From Betaproteobacteria bacterium (GTDB lineage: Bacteria; Pseudomonadota; Gammaproteobacteria; Burkholderiales; Burkholderiaceae_D): a stretch of 61,124 nt of DNA. Below, one piece after another: positions 37,618 through 48,165 of this stretch (position 1 is the first letter of the stretch; the number at the start of each line of letters is the position of its first letter). The position numbers and the translations under genes were made by a program. The stretch covers positions 1 to 61,124 of the forward strand of contig VGHX01000005.1 of NCBI GenBank assembly GCA_016868055.1. Reading direction: 5' to 3'. The notes under the pieces were generated by a model. That model had not been told where the DNA came from, ran no database searches, and worked only from the letters and a program-made list of their open reading frames with translations.

Positions 37618-38874
37618 CTAGCTTGCAGTTGGCAACACCGACGACAAGCTCACATTTTGCTCATTAAGCAACTTCAGTAGCGTGAGGTTCATCGCGGACT
37701 GAGTGCTGCCCTTGAGTTTGACAGGATCATCAATCCAAACTGATGCCTCAATCTCCAAACCCTCCGGGCCCATGCCTTGCAACAGCGCACTTGGTGAGGG
37801 CTTCTCCAGCACGCCAGGCAACTTGGCAAGTGCCTGGGGGATTGCGGTTAACAAGCGCGGCACATCCGTGCCGTGAGCCACTTTGAAGCAACTGCTGATG
37901 CGCGTGTGACGGTCACTCAGGCTGAAGTTTTGCACCGGCTGTGACACCAGCATCTCGTTCGGAATAATCGCCTCGGTGCCATCGCCAGCACGTAACACGG
38001 TGTAGCGGGTGTTAATCTGAACGATCTGTCCGCTAAATTTTTCGACGCTGACCAGATCGCCGATCGATAGGCTGCGCTCGAGCAGCACCACAAAACCCGA
38101 CACATAGCTGCTGACCAGCTTTTGCAAACCCAAGCCAAGACCAACGCCTAAAGCGCCGCCGAATACCGAGAGCACGGTCAAATCAATGCCGACCAGTGAC
38201 AAGCTGATCAGTACCGCAACCAGAATCAGTAAACCGCGCCCTAAACGCGCCAGCACTGCGCGCAATGAGCTATGCACGCTATCGAGCTGCATTAGGCGCT
38301 GCTCCAGCAGCGCCGCAGCCCATAACGCCAGTACAAGCGTGAGACCCACCCAAATCAGCGCCTGTATCAGTACCAGTAGCGACTCACGATGTCGACCGAT
38401 GGGGAGTTTGGTCTGCTCAAGATAATCAACAAACTCGGGCCACAGCCCGCTGATATAGAGCGCAACAGCGGCCAGTATCAGCACCGCGATCACCTGCTCG
38501 AAGGTCTGCAAAATTATGCTGACACGACCATCCGGCGCAAAGGCGATGCGCAGCAGGTAAAACACGGTACGTATGAACAGATAAGACAGCGTGAGTGGAA
38601 TCGCCACCCGAAGCAAGCCAACACTTTGCGTACTCGAGAGTACTCTGGCCGCCAGCAGCATCAGCAACGGAATCAGCAGTGGCGTCAGCAGGCGCTGCAC
38701 ACTACCTTTAGAGATACTGGCAAGACCTGAGTGCGCCGTTAGCCGCTGAGAGAGCGCACGCGAAAGCCACCAGCCAAGCGCAACGCAAAGGCCCAACGCT
38801 ATCAATTGCCACTGCAAATTCGGGTCGTGAATATCCGCCAACAGCTGCGACCACAGGTTGTGTGCGGGGCTCAT
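37618..38874 (-). CDS. MscS-family mechanosensitive channel
   Basis: A 418-residue membrane protein with several N-terminal membrane segments (about 1-215) and the MscS core: pore helix region SLVGIDLTVLSVFGGALGVGLGLGLQKLVSSYVSGFVVLLERSLSIGD, then the beta domain VEKFSGQIVQINTRYTVLRAGDGTEAIIPNEMLVSQPV. Members open on membrane tension during hypo-osmotic shock; some are small-molecule channels. It is the last of four genes that overlap by four bases each (purN, rsmB, PLD nuclease, mscS). Confidence 0.92.
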   Translation of the reverse strand: MSPAHNLWSQLLADIHDPNLQWQLIALGLCVALGWWLSRALSQRLTAHSGLASISKGSVQRLLTPLLIPLLMLLAARVLSSTQSVGLLRVAIPLTLSYLFIRTVFYLLRIAFAPDGRVSIILQTFEQVIAVLILAAVALYISGLWPEFVDYLEQTKLPIGRHRESLLVLIQALIWVGLTLVLALWAAALLEQRLMQLDSVHSSLRAVLARLGRGLLILVAVLISLSLVGIDLTVLSVFGGALGVGLGLGLQKLVSSYVSGFVVLLERSLSIGDLVSVEKFSGQIVQINTRYTVLRAGDGTEAIIPNEMLVSQPVQNFSLSDRHTRISSCFKVAHGTDVPRLLTAIPQALAKLPGVLEKPSPSALLQGMGPEGLEIEASVWIDDPVKLKGSTQSAMNLTLLKLLNEQNVSLSSVLPTAS

Positions 38875-39437
38875 CGGATTTCCATTAAAGTAGCCTCAGA
38901 CTGATGCCGCATCCAGTTTGCTTCGAAACGATTCGCCAACGCAGCATTACCGCGAATCAGCAAAAGATTTTCTGCATTCATGCTTTGCGCACCTCGGCTG
39001 TAGTTATAGCTGCCGGTAATCACTACTGAGCGCAAGGTTTGTACATCGATGAGCATAATCTTGTTGTGCGCGCTTCGGTAGCGCGTCTCCAACCATACCG
39101 GAATACCCGCTTGCGCCAAACGATCTAGCTGCGACCCGGTCGACTCCGTGTGCTGTCGCTGATCGGCCAACACCCTGACGTCGACGCCCCGACGATAAGC
39201 GCGGATCAGGCTAGCGGCGATTGTTCGGCTGGTCAATAGGAAGGCCTGCACTAGTACCTGTTGCTGTGCCTGCTCAATCGCCGCGACCAGGGCTCCCTGG
39301 GCGTCATCCCAAGGCGTGAAATACACCTCGATCGATGCTGCAGCGACTAACACCGGCGCTGGCTCGCGCGCCACAGCGGGCTTGGCGCAAGCCAAAACGA
39401 TAGCGATCATCAGCGCGCATCGCACGCTCGATGTCAT
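38871..39437 (-). CDS. Secreted phospholipase D-family endonuclease-like protein (single PLD motif)
   Basis: A 188-residue exported protein: signal peptide at about residues 1-23 ending AVA, then one phospholipase D domain with HNKIMLID (His124, Lys126, Asp131), followed by GSYNYSRGAQSMNAEN. One-motif members of this size act as homodimeric nucleases (Nuc family). The ATG at 39437 overlaps the rsmB stop by four bases and matches the signal peptide; the longer open frame upstream lies inside rsmB and is not coding. Its stop overlaps mscS. Periplasmic nuclease is the likely role. Confidence 0.85.
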   Translation of the reverse strand: MTSSVRCALMIAIVLACAKPAVAREPAPVLVAAASIEVYFTPWDDAQGALVAAIEQAQQQVLVQAFLLTSRTIAASLIRAYRRGVDVRVLADQRQHTESTGSQLDRLAQAGIPVWLETRYRSAHNKIMLIDVQTLRSVVITGSYNYSRGAQSMNAENLLLIRGNAALANRFEANWMRHQSEATLMEIR

Positions 39438-40690
39438 GATGAACGCTCGAGTACCGCCGCAAAGAAACCGTCGGTACCATGTCGATGCGGTAGCAACTGC
39501 AAGTAGTCGCCCGTATCGAGTGCGATTTTTTGTTCGAGCAGAATCTCGTGCGCAGGAATCAATCGGTAATTCGCTTGTTGCGAAAGAAAACGCTCGATGA
39601 TCGCCTGGTTTTCTTCCATCAACAAACTGCATGTGGCGTAGACCAGTCGTCCGCCGACTTTGGGTAATCGCGCTGCACTGTTGAGTATGCTTGACTGCCG
39701 CTCGCACAGCTCGGTGACATCGTCTGGCTGCTGTCGCCATTTGATGTCCGGGTTACGACGCAGGGTACCGAATCCACTGCAGGGTGCATCAACCAGCACG
39801 CGATCAACTTTACCGGCCAGGCGCTTGACCTTGGCATCATTCTCATGCGCGAGCAGCACTGGGTGCACATTATAGAGACCGCTACGGGCGAGACGTGGCT
39901 TAAGCTTGGCCAGGCGCTTATCCGAGATGTCAAACGCATACAGCCTGCCGGTGTTGCGCATCATGGCGCCGATCGCCAGCGTCTTGCCGCCGGCACCGGC
40001 ACAAAAATCGACCACCATCTCACCACGGCGCGCGCCCAGCAAGTGGGCGAGTAGCTGGCTGCCCTCGTCTTGTACTTCGATCGCTCCTTGCTTGAAAACC
40101 GGTAAATTTTGTAGCGCCGGTTTTGCAAGCAAGCGCAGCGCGTGGGGCGCGTAGCGGGCCCGCTCAAACTGTATGCCGGCCTCCATCAGCGCCGACTCAA
40201 CCTGCTCAGCCGAGGACTGAATGGTATTTATGCGCACATCAAGGCTGGCCGGTTGGTTCAGCGCGGCCATCAACTGCTCAGCCTGATCTTGTCCAAATTG
40301 ATCGATCAGGCGATTCCGAATCCAATCAGGAAAATTGCTGCGTAAGGCAAGCGAGAGGGTAGCTCTATCGATACTGAGCACGTGCGTCAGCCAAAGCCGC
40401 TCGTTTTCTTCCACACCACCGAGCGCCTCCAAGCCGCTGCTTTCGGCAAGTGCCAGCAAGGCGATACGGCGCAATTGCGGGCCGTGGCCGGATTCTGAAA
40501 AATGCATCAGCACCAAACGATGACGCAGAAAGCCGTACACCGCTTCAGCAATTGCGCTTCGTTCTCGTGAGCCGAGCTTCGGGTGCTCGCGGAAATAGCG
40601 CGACAGCGTTACATCAGCCGGGCCGGCAAAACGCATTATCTCTCGCAGTGCCTGCTCGGTACCGCCGATGACCCAAGGCGCGAGCCTCAT
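39434..40690 (-). CDS. rsmB: 16S rRNA (cytosine-967-C5)-methyltransferase
   Basis: Methylates C967 of 16S rRNA with S-adenosylmethionine. The 418 residues contain an N-terminal NusB-like RNA-binding domain (about 1-140) and the Rossmann methyltransferase, with the SAM loop VDFCAGAGGKTLAIGAMM, VDAPCSGFGTLRRNPDIKWR and the catalytic YATCSLLMEENQAII. Purines precede the start in the purN overlap (ATGA). rsmB usually follows fmt or purN genes in related genomes, as here. Confidence 0.95.
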   Translation of the reverse strand: MRLAPWVIGGTEQALREIMRFAGPADVTLSRYFREHPKLGSRERSAIAEAVYGFLRHRLVLMHFSESGHGPQLRRIALLALAESSGLEALGGVEENERLWLTHVLSIDRATLSLALRSNFPDWIRNRLIDQFGQDQAEQLMAALNQPASLDVRINTIQSSAEQVESALMEAGIQFERARYAPHALRLLAKPALQNLPVFKQGAIEVQDEGSQLLAHLLGARRGEMVVDFCAGAGGKTLAIGAMMRNTGRLYAFDISDKRLAKLKPRLARSGLYNVHPVLLAHENDAKVKRLAGKVDRVLVDAPCSGFGTLRRNPDIKWRQQPDDVTELCERQSSILNSAARLPKVGGRLVYATCSLLMEENQAIIERFLSQQANYRLIPAHEILLEQKIALDTGDYLQLLPHRHGTDGFFAAVLERSS

Positions 40691-41310
40691 GCCCCAGACT
40701 CGAGCGGCTGATCATGACGCACCCGATCACCCACCAGCCGGATACGACCCTCGATGATGCCTCTGACGGCAGCGGGATAGATGCGATGCTCCTCGATCAG
40801 CACACGGGCCGCCAAGGTGTCTTCTGTGTCGTCGTGAAGCACGGGTACGACTGCCTGCGCAACGATAGGGCCATGGTCTAATTCTTGGGTGACAAAGTGA
40901 ACGGTCGCCCCGTGAAAATGCACACCCGCCTCGATCGCACGCCGGTGTGTGGAGAGACCGGGAAAACTCGGTAACAGCGAAGGGTGGATATTGAGCAAAC
41001 TGCCGCGATAGTGTCCAACAAAACCAGCACTGAGAATACGCATAAAACCCGCGAGCACCACCAGGTCAGGTTGAAAGATATCGATTTGCTCGGCGAGTGC
41101 GCGATCAAAACTCACGCGATCAGGGTATTGTTGATGTTCAACCGTAGCGATCGGGATGCCTGCACGCGCTGCAGTGGCTAATCCAGCGGCGTCAGCACGA
41201 TGACTAATGACTGCCGCGATCCGAGCGGGCCACTGCTCGGCAGCAGCAGCACGGATAATGGCTTCCATGTTGCTGCCGCGACCCGAGATCAGGATCACGA
41301 TATTTTTCAT
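40687..41310 (-). CDS. purN: Phosphoribosylglycinamide formyltransferase (10-formyl-THF)
   Basis: Third step of purine synthesis: formyl transfer from 10-formyltetrahydrofolate to GAR. The 207-residue protein has the phosphate loop ISGRGSNMEAII near the N-terminus, the catalytic Asn/His/Asp region in HPSLLPSFPGLSTHRRAIEAG and HFVTQELDHGPIVAQ. Start ATG at 41310. It heads the chain purN-rsmB-PLD-mscS, each start overlapping the previous stop. Confidence 0.96.
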   Translation of the reverse strand: MKNIVILISGRGSNMEAIIRAAAAEQWPARIAAVISHRADAAGLATAARAGIPIATVEHQQYPDRVSFDRALAEQIDIFQPDLVVLAGFMRILSAGFVGHYRGSLLNIHPSLLPSFPGLSTHRRAIEAGVHFHGATVHFVTQELDHGPIVAQAVVPVLHDDTEDTLAARVLIEEHRIYPAAVRGIIEGRIRLVGDRVRHDQPLESGA

Positions 41311-41401
41311 GCGGCGAATTGTAGCAGTGGAGATTCACGCCACAACGCTCGCGATACATAACGCCTTCATCATGACGCGCGCTGCGGCGTCAGCGAAACG
41401 A

Positions 41402-41854
41402 TCAGTCGAACGAAAAGAAAACCCGAAACGGCACAAGACGCTCTGCCCAAAAATCGGCCGCATCACGGAAGACATCGAGTAAGTTCTCGCGCGCCTCGCG
41501 GTCGAATTTCTGAGTCTGCGGCAACTGATCAAGCACAATCAAGAAGCCGGGTTGCTGACCCGCGCGATGAATCTGCTCAGTCAGGCAGTCTCGCAATGCG
41601 TCAAAATTCTTGGCAGCGGATTTGGGTATGTGGAAAGATTCAGCGACAACCGCGAGCACTTGCTGACGTGTCAGCGCATGCGACAAATTCGCGTATAAAA
41701 AATGGTGCGCAAGCCGAACTGCCTCGGATTGCAGGTCAACCACCCGAAATGCGCGTATCGATTGCACGACGTTGCCCGGTACGGTGCGCAGCAATTCCTC
41801 GCCGGCCTCCGATTCCGATAGCTGTTCGTCGCGCTGTGGCAGCGCGCTGAGCAT
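41402..41854 (-). CDS. Barstar-family protein (ribonuclease-inhibitor fold) without a nearby barnase
   Basis: A 150-residue protein whose C-terminal 95 residues match barstar: FHIPKSAAKNFDALRDCLTEQIH, then GFLIVLDQLPQTQKFDREARENLLDVFRDAADFWAER. It carries an N-terminal extension of about 50 residues rich in acidic and small residues. Barstars bind and block secreted barnase-type RNases. No barnase gene is present in the window, so it is an orphan inhibitor here or has another function. I use ATG 41854; a GTG four codons further up is also possible. It stands 91 bp ahead of purN on the same strand. Confidence 0.75.
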   Translation of the reverse strand: MLSALPQRDEQLSESEAGEELLRTVPGNVVQSIRAFRVVDLQSEAVRLAHHFLYANLSHALTRQQVLAVVAESFHIPKSAAKNFDALRDCLTEQIHRAGQQPGFLIVLDQLPQTQKFDREARENLLDVFRDAADFWAERLVPFRVFFSFD

Positions 41855-42165
41855 GTAAATATTCACGATCCTATCAAGACTACACAAAGCGCGTCGGAAA
41901 GTTCTTTTTATGACAACGCCGACGCGTACTGGACCAACCACCCACAGCCTCTTTCACCCTTGCGGATCAAGCGCATTGTTTTCCGGCAATGCGAAATCAT
42001 ACCTGCGCTTCGTTGCCGGAAAAACCCCTGAATCTAGATGGCATCACGAAAACTACGTAATGTGATAACTAATTTAGCCTTCTGAGTCCAAAATACGCTA
42101 TTTTCTGCGAAAACACGGTGGTTTGTCGAACGCCGCGTGTGGGGGAATCGGTCTCCGGCAAGCGC
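41855..42165. other. 311-bp spacer between the patatin and barstar-like genes
   Basis: Upstream region of the barstar-like gene, read on the minus strand. It contains one long inverted repeat (41978-42024) and an AT-rich block around 42050-42110; no promoter with both boxes is clear. Confidence 0.4.
41978..42024 (-). repeat. Long hairpin in the patatin-barstar spacer
   Basis: TTTTCCGGCAA (41979-41989) pairs perfectly with TTGCCGGAAAA (42013-42023), 11 bp, extended by one further G-C pair; inside the 23-base interval a CGAA/TTCG pair continues the stem after a small bulge. It could end patatin transcription, though no T-run follows. Confidence 0.65.
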
Positions 42166-43377
42166 TCAAGCCTGGCGAATTACCTTGACAGCTTCAGAAC
42201 GGGGCTCGATTGCCCCAAAAAATCGCAGCACCTCATCGCGCCGGTGCAGGGTATCGATCTGTCCAAGTTCGATCAAGCAGCGGGTATCGCTTGATTCAAA
42301 CAGCAGGTAGGAGGCCAGCGCTGCGCCCCGCCTTTCGGTCGCACCGATGGCGGATAACAGCGTACGAATCGGCAGCGGCAAGCTGCCAATATGCTCGCTG
42401 GCGATCGAGTCTAATGGCTTGGACGGCGTGATCGCGAGCATCTCGATCGGGCGAAGCGATGTCTGTTGGCGTTGCGCCGGCGTCAGCAAGGAGAGGGTGT
42501 GGTTGATGCGCGCCATTCGCTCGAGATCCACTGACAACCCATCCAAAAAAATACTCGACATGGCATGTCCGGCGATCTGCGCCAAGCTCGGATAACCAGC
42601 GAACTCGTCAAATTTTCTGCCACTGCTACCGATATTGCCAGCGCCGATCACAAGAACGCGATCAGCGCCGAGATGAACCGCCGGTGATACTGGCGCCAGC
42701 TCGCGTAATGATCCATCACCAAAATATTCGCAGCGATCCCCGCAATACAGCGGTATCGATGGAAAGATCAGCGGTATCGAGGATGACGCCAACAAATGAT
42801 CAACGCCGATCTGCTGCGGCACCGACATGCGCTGAATCCGGCTCCATGGTGGGATCTCGGCAGCAGATTGATAAAACACCACGTGGCGCCCTGCGGTGTA
42901 AGAAGAAGCGGATACGGCGAGTGCGTGCAAATGCCCCTGTGCTAGCGCCGCATCAAGCCGCGGCAGATCAAGCATCTTGTGCAATAGCTCAACCAGCGGA
43001 GAATTATCGAGCAGCGAGTTTGGCGGTGAGGCATGCCACTGCCGCAGCAGCCAGCCGAATGACAGCAACGACAACCAGCGCGCGCCGGACCGGATCACGC
43101 CAATCGAATCGGCACGATACACCTGCTCGACCTGCAAGCTACGCCAGACATTCAGTAAATGGCTGATGCTGTGCTCAACATCATCGGCACGGCAGGCATA
43201 GGCGGTGGCATTGATGGCACCCGCGGAAGTGCCGCACACAATATCGAAGGGATTTTTACCGGCCGGCCAACCGGCCTCGCTCAGCAGAGAGTAAATTGCC
43301 TGCAACACACCGACTTGGTAGGCAGCGCGAGCGCCGCCACCTGTCAGGAACAGTGCCGTTTTTTGCGACGAAGACAT
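42166..43377 (-). CDS. Patatin-like phospholipase
   Basis: A 403-residue Ser-Asp dyad lipase of the patatin family. The oxyanion loop GGGARAAYQVG is at about residues 13-23, the nucleophile Ser51 in GTSAG, and the catalytic Asp in FGDGSLRE at about 218-225. A C-terminal extension of about 120 residues is hydrophilic. No signal peptide is evident. Members hydrolyse phospholipids or lysophospholipids; bacterial ones may act on membranes or stored polyesters. The gene follows the HSD10-like dehydrogenase on the same strand by 72 bp. Confidence 0.88.
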   Translation of the reverse strand: MSSSQKTALFLTGGGARAAYQVGVLQAIYSLLSEAGWPAGKNPFDIVCGTSAGAINATAYACRADDVEHSISHLLNVWRSLQVEQVYRADSIGVIRSGARWLSLLSFGWLLRQWHASPPNSLLDNSPLVELLHKMLDLPRLDAALAQGHLHALAVSASSYTAGRHVVFYQSAAEIPPWSRIQRMSVPQQIGVDHLLASSSIPLIFPSIPLYCGDRCEYFGDGSLRELAPVSPAVHLGADRVLVIGAGNIGSSGRKFDEFAGYPSLAQIAGHAMSSIFLDGLSVDLERMARINHTLSLLTPAQRQQTSLRPIEMLAITPSKPLDSIASEHIGSLPLPIRTLLSAIGATERRGAALASYLLFESSDTRCLIELGQIDTLHRRDEVLRFFGAIEPRSEAVKVIRQA

Positions 43378-43449
43378 CGCCTCAGGTTAGCAGCAGGAAA
43401 GCGGTTTGCGAAGCGCTGCCCGCTACTATGAACGCTTTGCGACAGCGCG

Positions 43450-44208
43450 TTATTTAGGCTGCATACGAATAGCGCCGTCGAGCCGTATCGATTCGCCGTT
43501 CAGCATGCAGTTTTCAAAAATGGTCTTGGCGAGTTGCGCGTACTCTTCCGGCTTTCCCAAGCGCGGTGGGAACGGCACCATTTTTCCGAGCGCATCTTGC
43601 ACCTCTTGCGGCATGCCAAGCAGCATCGGCGTTTCGAAAATGCCCGGCGCGATCGTCATGACCCGAATACCGTTGCGCGACAAGTCACGCGCCATTGGCA
43701 AGGTCAAGCCCACCACACCTGCTTTGGAGGAGCCATAGGCCACCTGACCGATCTGGCCATCATAAGCCGCGACCGAGGCGGTGTGGATGATCACGCCACG
43801 CTCGCCATTGGCGTTCGGCGTATTGTTCGACATCGCGGCGGCGGCTAACCGCGACATGTTGAACGTACCCACCAAGTTGATATTCACCACGCGCTGGAAT
43901 ACCTCGAGCGGATGGGGCCCGTCTTTGCCCACTGTTTTCACCGCCGGCGCCACTCCGGCGCAGTTGATCAAGCCGACTACTGTACCCATCGCCTGTGCTG
44001 CGGCAACTACCGCGTTGCCGTCAGCTTCGGAGGTGACATCGCATTTCACGAATTTGCCACCCAGCTCAGCTGCCAGCTTTTCACCTGCATCGACTTGTAC
44101 ATCAGCCAGTAACACCTTGCCGCCATTGGCGACAATCATGTGCGCTGATGCAGCGCCAAGGCCAGATGCGCCACCGGTGATGATGAAAACATTGTTGTTG
44201 ATATCCAT
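43450..44208 (-). CDS. Short-chain dehydrogenase, HSD10-like (3-hydroxyacyl-CoA dehydrogenase type 2)
   Basis: A 252-residue NAD-dependent SDR. The start is ATG at 44208 (MDINNNVFIITGGASGLG); the longer frame is not SDR-like. It contains the glycine-rich TGGASGLG, NCAG, catalytic Ser in HTASVAAYDGQIGQ and YGSSK (Tyr-Lys pair). The C-terminus ESIRLDGAIRMQPK is diagnostic for the HSD17B10-like group, which oxidises 3-hydroxy-2-methylbutyryl-CoA and short 3-hydroxyacyl-CoAs in isoleucine and fatty acid breakdown. This would fit a genome with two branched-chain amino-acid importers. Confidence 0.88.
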   Translation of the reverse strand: MDINNNVFIITGGASGLGAASAHMIVANGGKVLLADVQVDAGEKLAAELGGKFVKCDVTSEADGNAVVAAAQAMGTVVGLINCAGVAPAVKTVGKDGPHPLEVFQRVVNINLVGTFNMSRLAAAAMSNNTPNANGERGVIIHTASVAAYDGQIGQVAYGSSKAGVVGLTLPMARDLSRNGIRVMTIAPGIFETPMLLGMPQEVQDALGKMVPFPPRLGKPEEYAQLAKTIFENCMLNGESIRLDGAIRMQPK

Positions 44209-44290
44209 AGCTACTCCTGTTTTTGTTAAAGCAAATTCAGTCAGCACTACCCGCGTCCGTGTCGCGCCAAATGATAACGCCACTAATGAG

Positions 44291-44312
44291 AAAGGCAGCC
44301 GAAGCTGCCTTT
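44291..44312 (-). terminator. Possible terminator of hppA
   Basis: AAAGGCAGC and GCTGCCTTT form a 9-bp stem; on the minus strand the loop is a stable UUCG tetraloop. Only a short T-run (CTTTC) follows, so efficiency is uncertain. Confidence 0.6.
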
Positions 44313-44332
44313 CCCGGTGCGGACTAACGTAA

Positions 44333-46396
44333 TCAGCCGATCAATCCCTTTGCCGCTAGCAAGGGGACGATCAACAGCGCGACCAAGTTGATGATCTTGA
44401 TCAGCGGGTTGACTGCAGGGCCGGCAGTATCCTTGTACGGATCACCCACTGTGTCACCGGTGACTGCTGCCTTGTGCGCCTCGCTACCTTTACCGCCGTG
44501 GAAGCCATCTTCGATGTACTTCTTGGCGTTATCCCATGCACCACCACCGGTACACATCGAGATCGCCACGAACAGGCCGGTCACAATCGTGCCCATCAGC
44601 AAACCACCCAGCGCCTTCGGTCCGAGTACCACGCCGACGACGATCGGCACCACTACAGGCAATAGCGACGGCACCATCATTTCTTTGATCGCAGCTACGG
44701 TCAGCATGTCAACCGCCTTGCCGTACTCGGGCTTGCCGGTGCCTTCCATGATGCCCGGGATATCGCGGAACTGGCGACGCACCTCTTCCACCACCGAGCT
44801 CGCTGCACGACCGACAGCTTCCATCGCCATGGCACCGAACAGGTAGGGAATCAAGCCACCAATGAACAAGCCGATGATGATCATTGGATCAGACAGGTCG
44901 AAGTTCACGTTGATGCCACGATCATGCAGCGCATGCGTGTAATCAGCAAACAAGACCAGCGCGGCCAAACCGGCAGAACCGATCGCATAGCCTTTGGTCA
45001 CCGCCTTGGTGGTATTGCCGACGGCGTCCAATGGATCGGTAATGTCACGCACACTGGCCGGCAGATCCGACATCTCGGCAATGCCACCTGCGTTATCGGT
45101 GATTGGGCCATACGCATCCAGCGCCACGATAATGCCGGCCATCGACAGCATGGCTGTCGCAGCGACCGCAATGCCATACAAGCCCGCTAGCCCGTAAGAC
45201 ACCACGATACCGGCGCAGACAAATAGCACCGGCCATGCGGTGGACTTCATCGAGATACCAATACCAGCGATGATGTTGGTTGCGTGGCCCGTCGTCGATG
45301 CCTGCGCGATATGCTTCACCGGATGAAAATCCGTACCGGTGTAGTACTCGGTAATCCAGACCATCGCCGCAGTGAGCACCAAGCCGACAATACACGAACC
45401 GAACAAGGCCATCGCCGAAGCGGTGCGTTCTTCCACCAGCGCCATCGGCTCGGGGAACAGCGCAGTGGTCACGAAGTAGAACGCGATCAGTGATAACACG
45501 CCCGATACGATCAGACCACGGTACAACGCCGGCATAACATTCTTCATGCCCGGGCTGGCTTTCACGAACATCACCCCAATGATCGAAGCAATGATCGACA
45601 CACCACCCAAAATCAACGGATAAATCACCGCCTCTGTTTTGGCCGATACCGCCATCAGCGCGCCCAGCGCCATGGTAGCGATCAGCGTCACGGCGTAGGT
45701 CTCGAACAAGTCAGCGGCCATACCAGCGCAATCGCCCACGTTGTCACCCACGTTATCGGCAATCACCGCAGGGTTACGCGGATCGTCTTCCGGAATACCT
45801 GCCTCAACTTTGCCCACCAAGTCAGCGCCAACGTCCGCGCCTTTGGTGAAGATGCCGCCACCCAGTCGCGCGAAAATCGAGATCAAGGATGAGCCAAAAG
45901 CAAACCCAAGCAAGGGCTTCAAGGTCGCCGGGTCAGCGTGCTCAAGACCGCCTATCAGCCAGAAGAAAATCGACACACCCAGCAAGCCCAAGCCGACGAC
46001 CAGCATGCCGGTAATCGCACCGCCACGGAAGGCCACGTCGAGCGCCGGGCCGATACCTTGTGTCGCTGCTTGCGCGGTACGCACGTTAGCGCGCACCGAG
46101 ACATTCATGCCGATGAAGCCGCACGCTCCCGAGAGCACCGCACCCAACACGAAACCGGCGGCGGTTGGACCGTCAAGGAAGATGCCGATCAATACCGCGA
46201 GCACCACACCGACCATCGCAATGGTGCGGTACTGTCGCGCGAGGTAAGCCGCCGCGCCCGCCTCAATCGCCGCAGCAATCTCTTGCATGCGTGCGTTGCC
46301 GGGATCCTGGCTCAGAATCCAGCTACGGGAAATCAAACCGTAAATGACGGCGATAAAGCCGCACACCACGGCAAGCCACAAGCCTGTTGATGCCAT
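44333..46396 (-). CDS. hppA: Membrane-bound proton-pumping pyrophosphatase (K+-independent type)
   Basis: Hydrolyses pyrophosphate and pumps protons across the inner membrane. The 687 residues form about 16 membrane helices. The catalytic loop [45 protein letters not shown] (about 190-235) contains the PPi and Mg ligands. In [18 protein letters not shown] a Lys stands at the site that is Ala in K+-dependent enzymes, so this is a K+-independent H+-PPase by the family rule. A GGAG site precedes the ATG. It probably recovers energy from PPi of biosynthesis. Confidence 0.96.
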   Translation of the reverse strand: MASTGLWLAVVCGFIAVIYGLISRSWILSQDPGNARMQEIAAAIEAGAAAYLARQYRTIAMVGVVLAVLIGIFLDGPTAAGFVLGAVLSGACGFIGMNVSVRANVRTAQAATQGIGPALDVAFRGGAITGMLVVGLGLLGVSIFFWLIGGLEHADPATLKPLLGFAFGSSLISIFARLGGGIFTKGADVGADLVGKVEAGIPEDDPRNPAVIADNVGDNVGDCAGMAADLFETYAVTLIATMALGALMAVSAKTEAVIYPLILGGVSIIASIIGVMFVKASPGMKNVMPALYRGLIVSGVLSLIAFYFVTTALFPEPMALVEERTASAMALFGSCIVGLVLTAAMVWITEYYTGTDFHPVKHIAQASTTGHATNIIAGIGISMKSTAWPVLFVCAGIVVSYGLAGLYGIAVAATAMLSMAGIIVALDAYGPITDNAGGIAEMSDLPASVRDITDPLDAVGNTTKAVTKGYAIGSAGLAALVLFADYTHALHDRGINVNFDLSDPMIIIGLFIGGLIPYLFGAMAMEAVGRAASSVVEEVRRQFRDIPGIMEGTGKPEYGKAVDMLTVAAIKEMMVPSLLPVVVPIVVGVVLGPKALGGLLMGTIVTGLFVAISMCTGGGAWDNAKKYIEDGFHGGKGSEAHKAAVTGDTVGDPYKDTAGPAVNPLIKIINLVALLIVPLLAAKGLIG

Positions 46397-46572
46397 ACGT
46401 CTCCTCCAGAATTACATGTCAATCATTAAAACTACTGTGACGGCTCAGTCGGCCGGCTTTAGCACTACAACTCCAAGATTTTTGTTCACACACAAACGCC
46501 TGCTGCTGCTCAAGCATTCGCGCCTGCCCCGACCCGCTTTGCGCTGGAATCTCAAGATCACGCACGAACAAA

Positions 46573-46596
46573 TAAAAAGCGGACCCCTGGTCCGCT
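46573..46596 (-). terminator. Terminator of adk
   Basis: AGCGGACC and GGTCCGCT (46578-46585, 46589-46596) pair perfectly; read on the minus strand, the stem is followed by a T-run (46574-46578). Confidence 0.82.
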
Positions 46597-46609
46597 ACGA
46601 TTTAATGCC

Positions 46610-47299
<690 letters not shown>

Positions 47300-47399
47300 T
47301 TAAATAAAACTGCCCGGCATTATTGTCAGAGATTGAGGTTGCCCGAAACTTACCACAGAATGCAGCACACGCTTTTGCTGAAAGAATGCGTGAACTTGC

Positions 47400-48152
47400 T
47401 CAAACGGCAAAAAATTGTCGCACGCGCGCGAGATCCTCAGCAGTATCAACACCCGCCGCCGGCGCTTGATCAGTGCAATGAACAGCAATTCGGTGACCGT
47501 GCCAGAGCACACGCAATTGCTCGAGCGCCTCTATTGTTTCCAAGGGTGACGCTGATAGCTTCGGGTAACTCAATAAAAAATCACGTCGGTAGGCGTAGAT
47601 GCCGATATGTCTAAGCGGGATGTAATCGATCGGCATCGTTTGCCGGTCGTGCGCAAAGCCGTCGCGGTGCCATGGCAGCGGCGCGCGCGAAAACAGCAAG
47701 GCGTCTCCATGCGCATCCAGCACAACCTTGACCACGTTCGGATTAAACACATCGTCGATAGAGTGAATGGGATGCGCAGCAGTTGCCATCGGTGTCGTTG
47801 CACTGATACGCGCGGCGCATGCATTAATAAGATCAGGATCAATCAACGGCTCGTCACCCTGCACATTCACCACAACTGCATCATCAGGTAACGGCAAGGC
47901 CGACGCAATCTCGGCGATTCGATCCGTGCCAGACGGATGATCAGTACGCGTCATGCGAACATCTACATTGGCCTGCTGGCACGCTGCTACGACGCGCGCA
48001 TCATCGGTCGCGACAATCACCTGCACGGCGCTTGATAATGCCGCGCGCTCGGCAACCCGCACGACCATCGGCTTACCGGCTATGTCGGCCAGCGGCTTAT
48101 CAGGAAGACGCGTCGATGCCATGCGCGCCGGGATGATGACGACAAAAGACAT
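47400..48152 (-). CDS. kdsB: 3-deoxy-manno-octulosonate cytidylyltransferase
   Basis: Activates Kdo as CMP-Kdo for lipopolysaccharide core synthesis. The 250 residues have [24 protein letters not shown] at the N-terminus, [13 protein letters not shown] for the nucleotide and metal site, and [13 protein letters not shown] near residue 180. It follows the Trm112 gene by 13 bp and shares the envelope operon with lpxK. Confidence 0.96.
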   Translation of the reverse strand: MSFVVIIPARMASTRLPDKPLADIAGKPMVVRVAERAALSSAVQVIVATDDARVVAACQQANVDVRMTRTDHPSGTDRIAEIASALPLPDDAVVVNVQGDEPLIDPDLINACAARISATTPMATAAHPIHSIDDVFNPNVVKVVLDAHGDALLFSRAPLPWHRDGFAHDRQTMPIDYIPLRHIGIYAYRRDFLLSYPKLSASPLETIEALEQLRVLWHGHRIAVHCTDQAPAAGVDTAEDLARVRQFFAV

Positions 48153-48165
48153 CCGGACAGTTTCT

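Noticed and set aside
39438-39740. Extended N-terminus for the PLD nuclease
   Set aside because: The extension lies wholly inside rsmB, and the downstream ATG starts a clear signal peptide with a 4-bp overlap.
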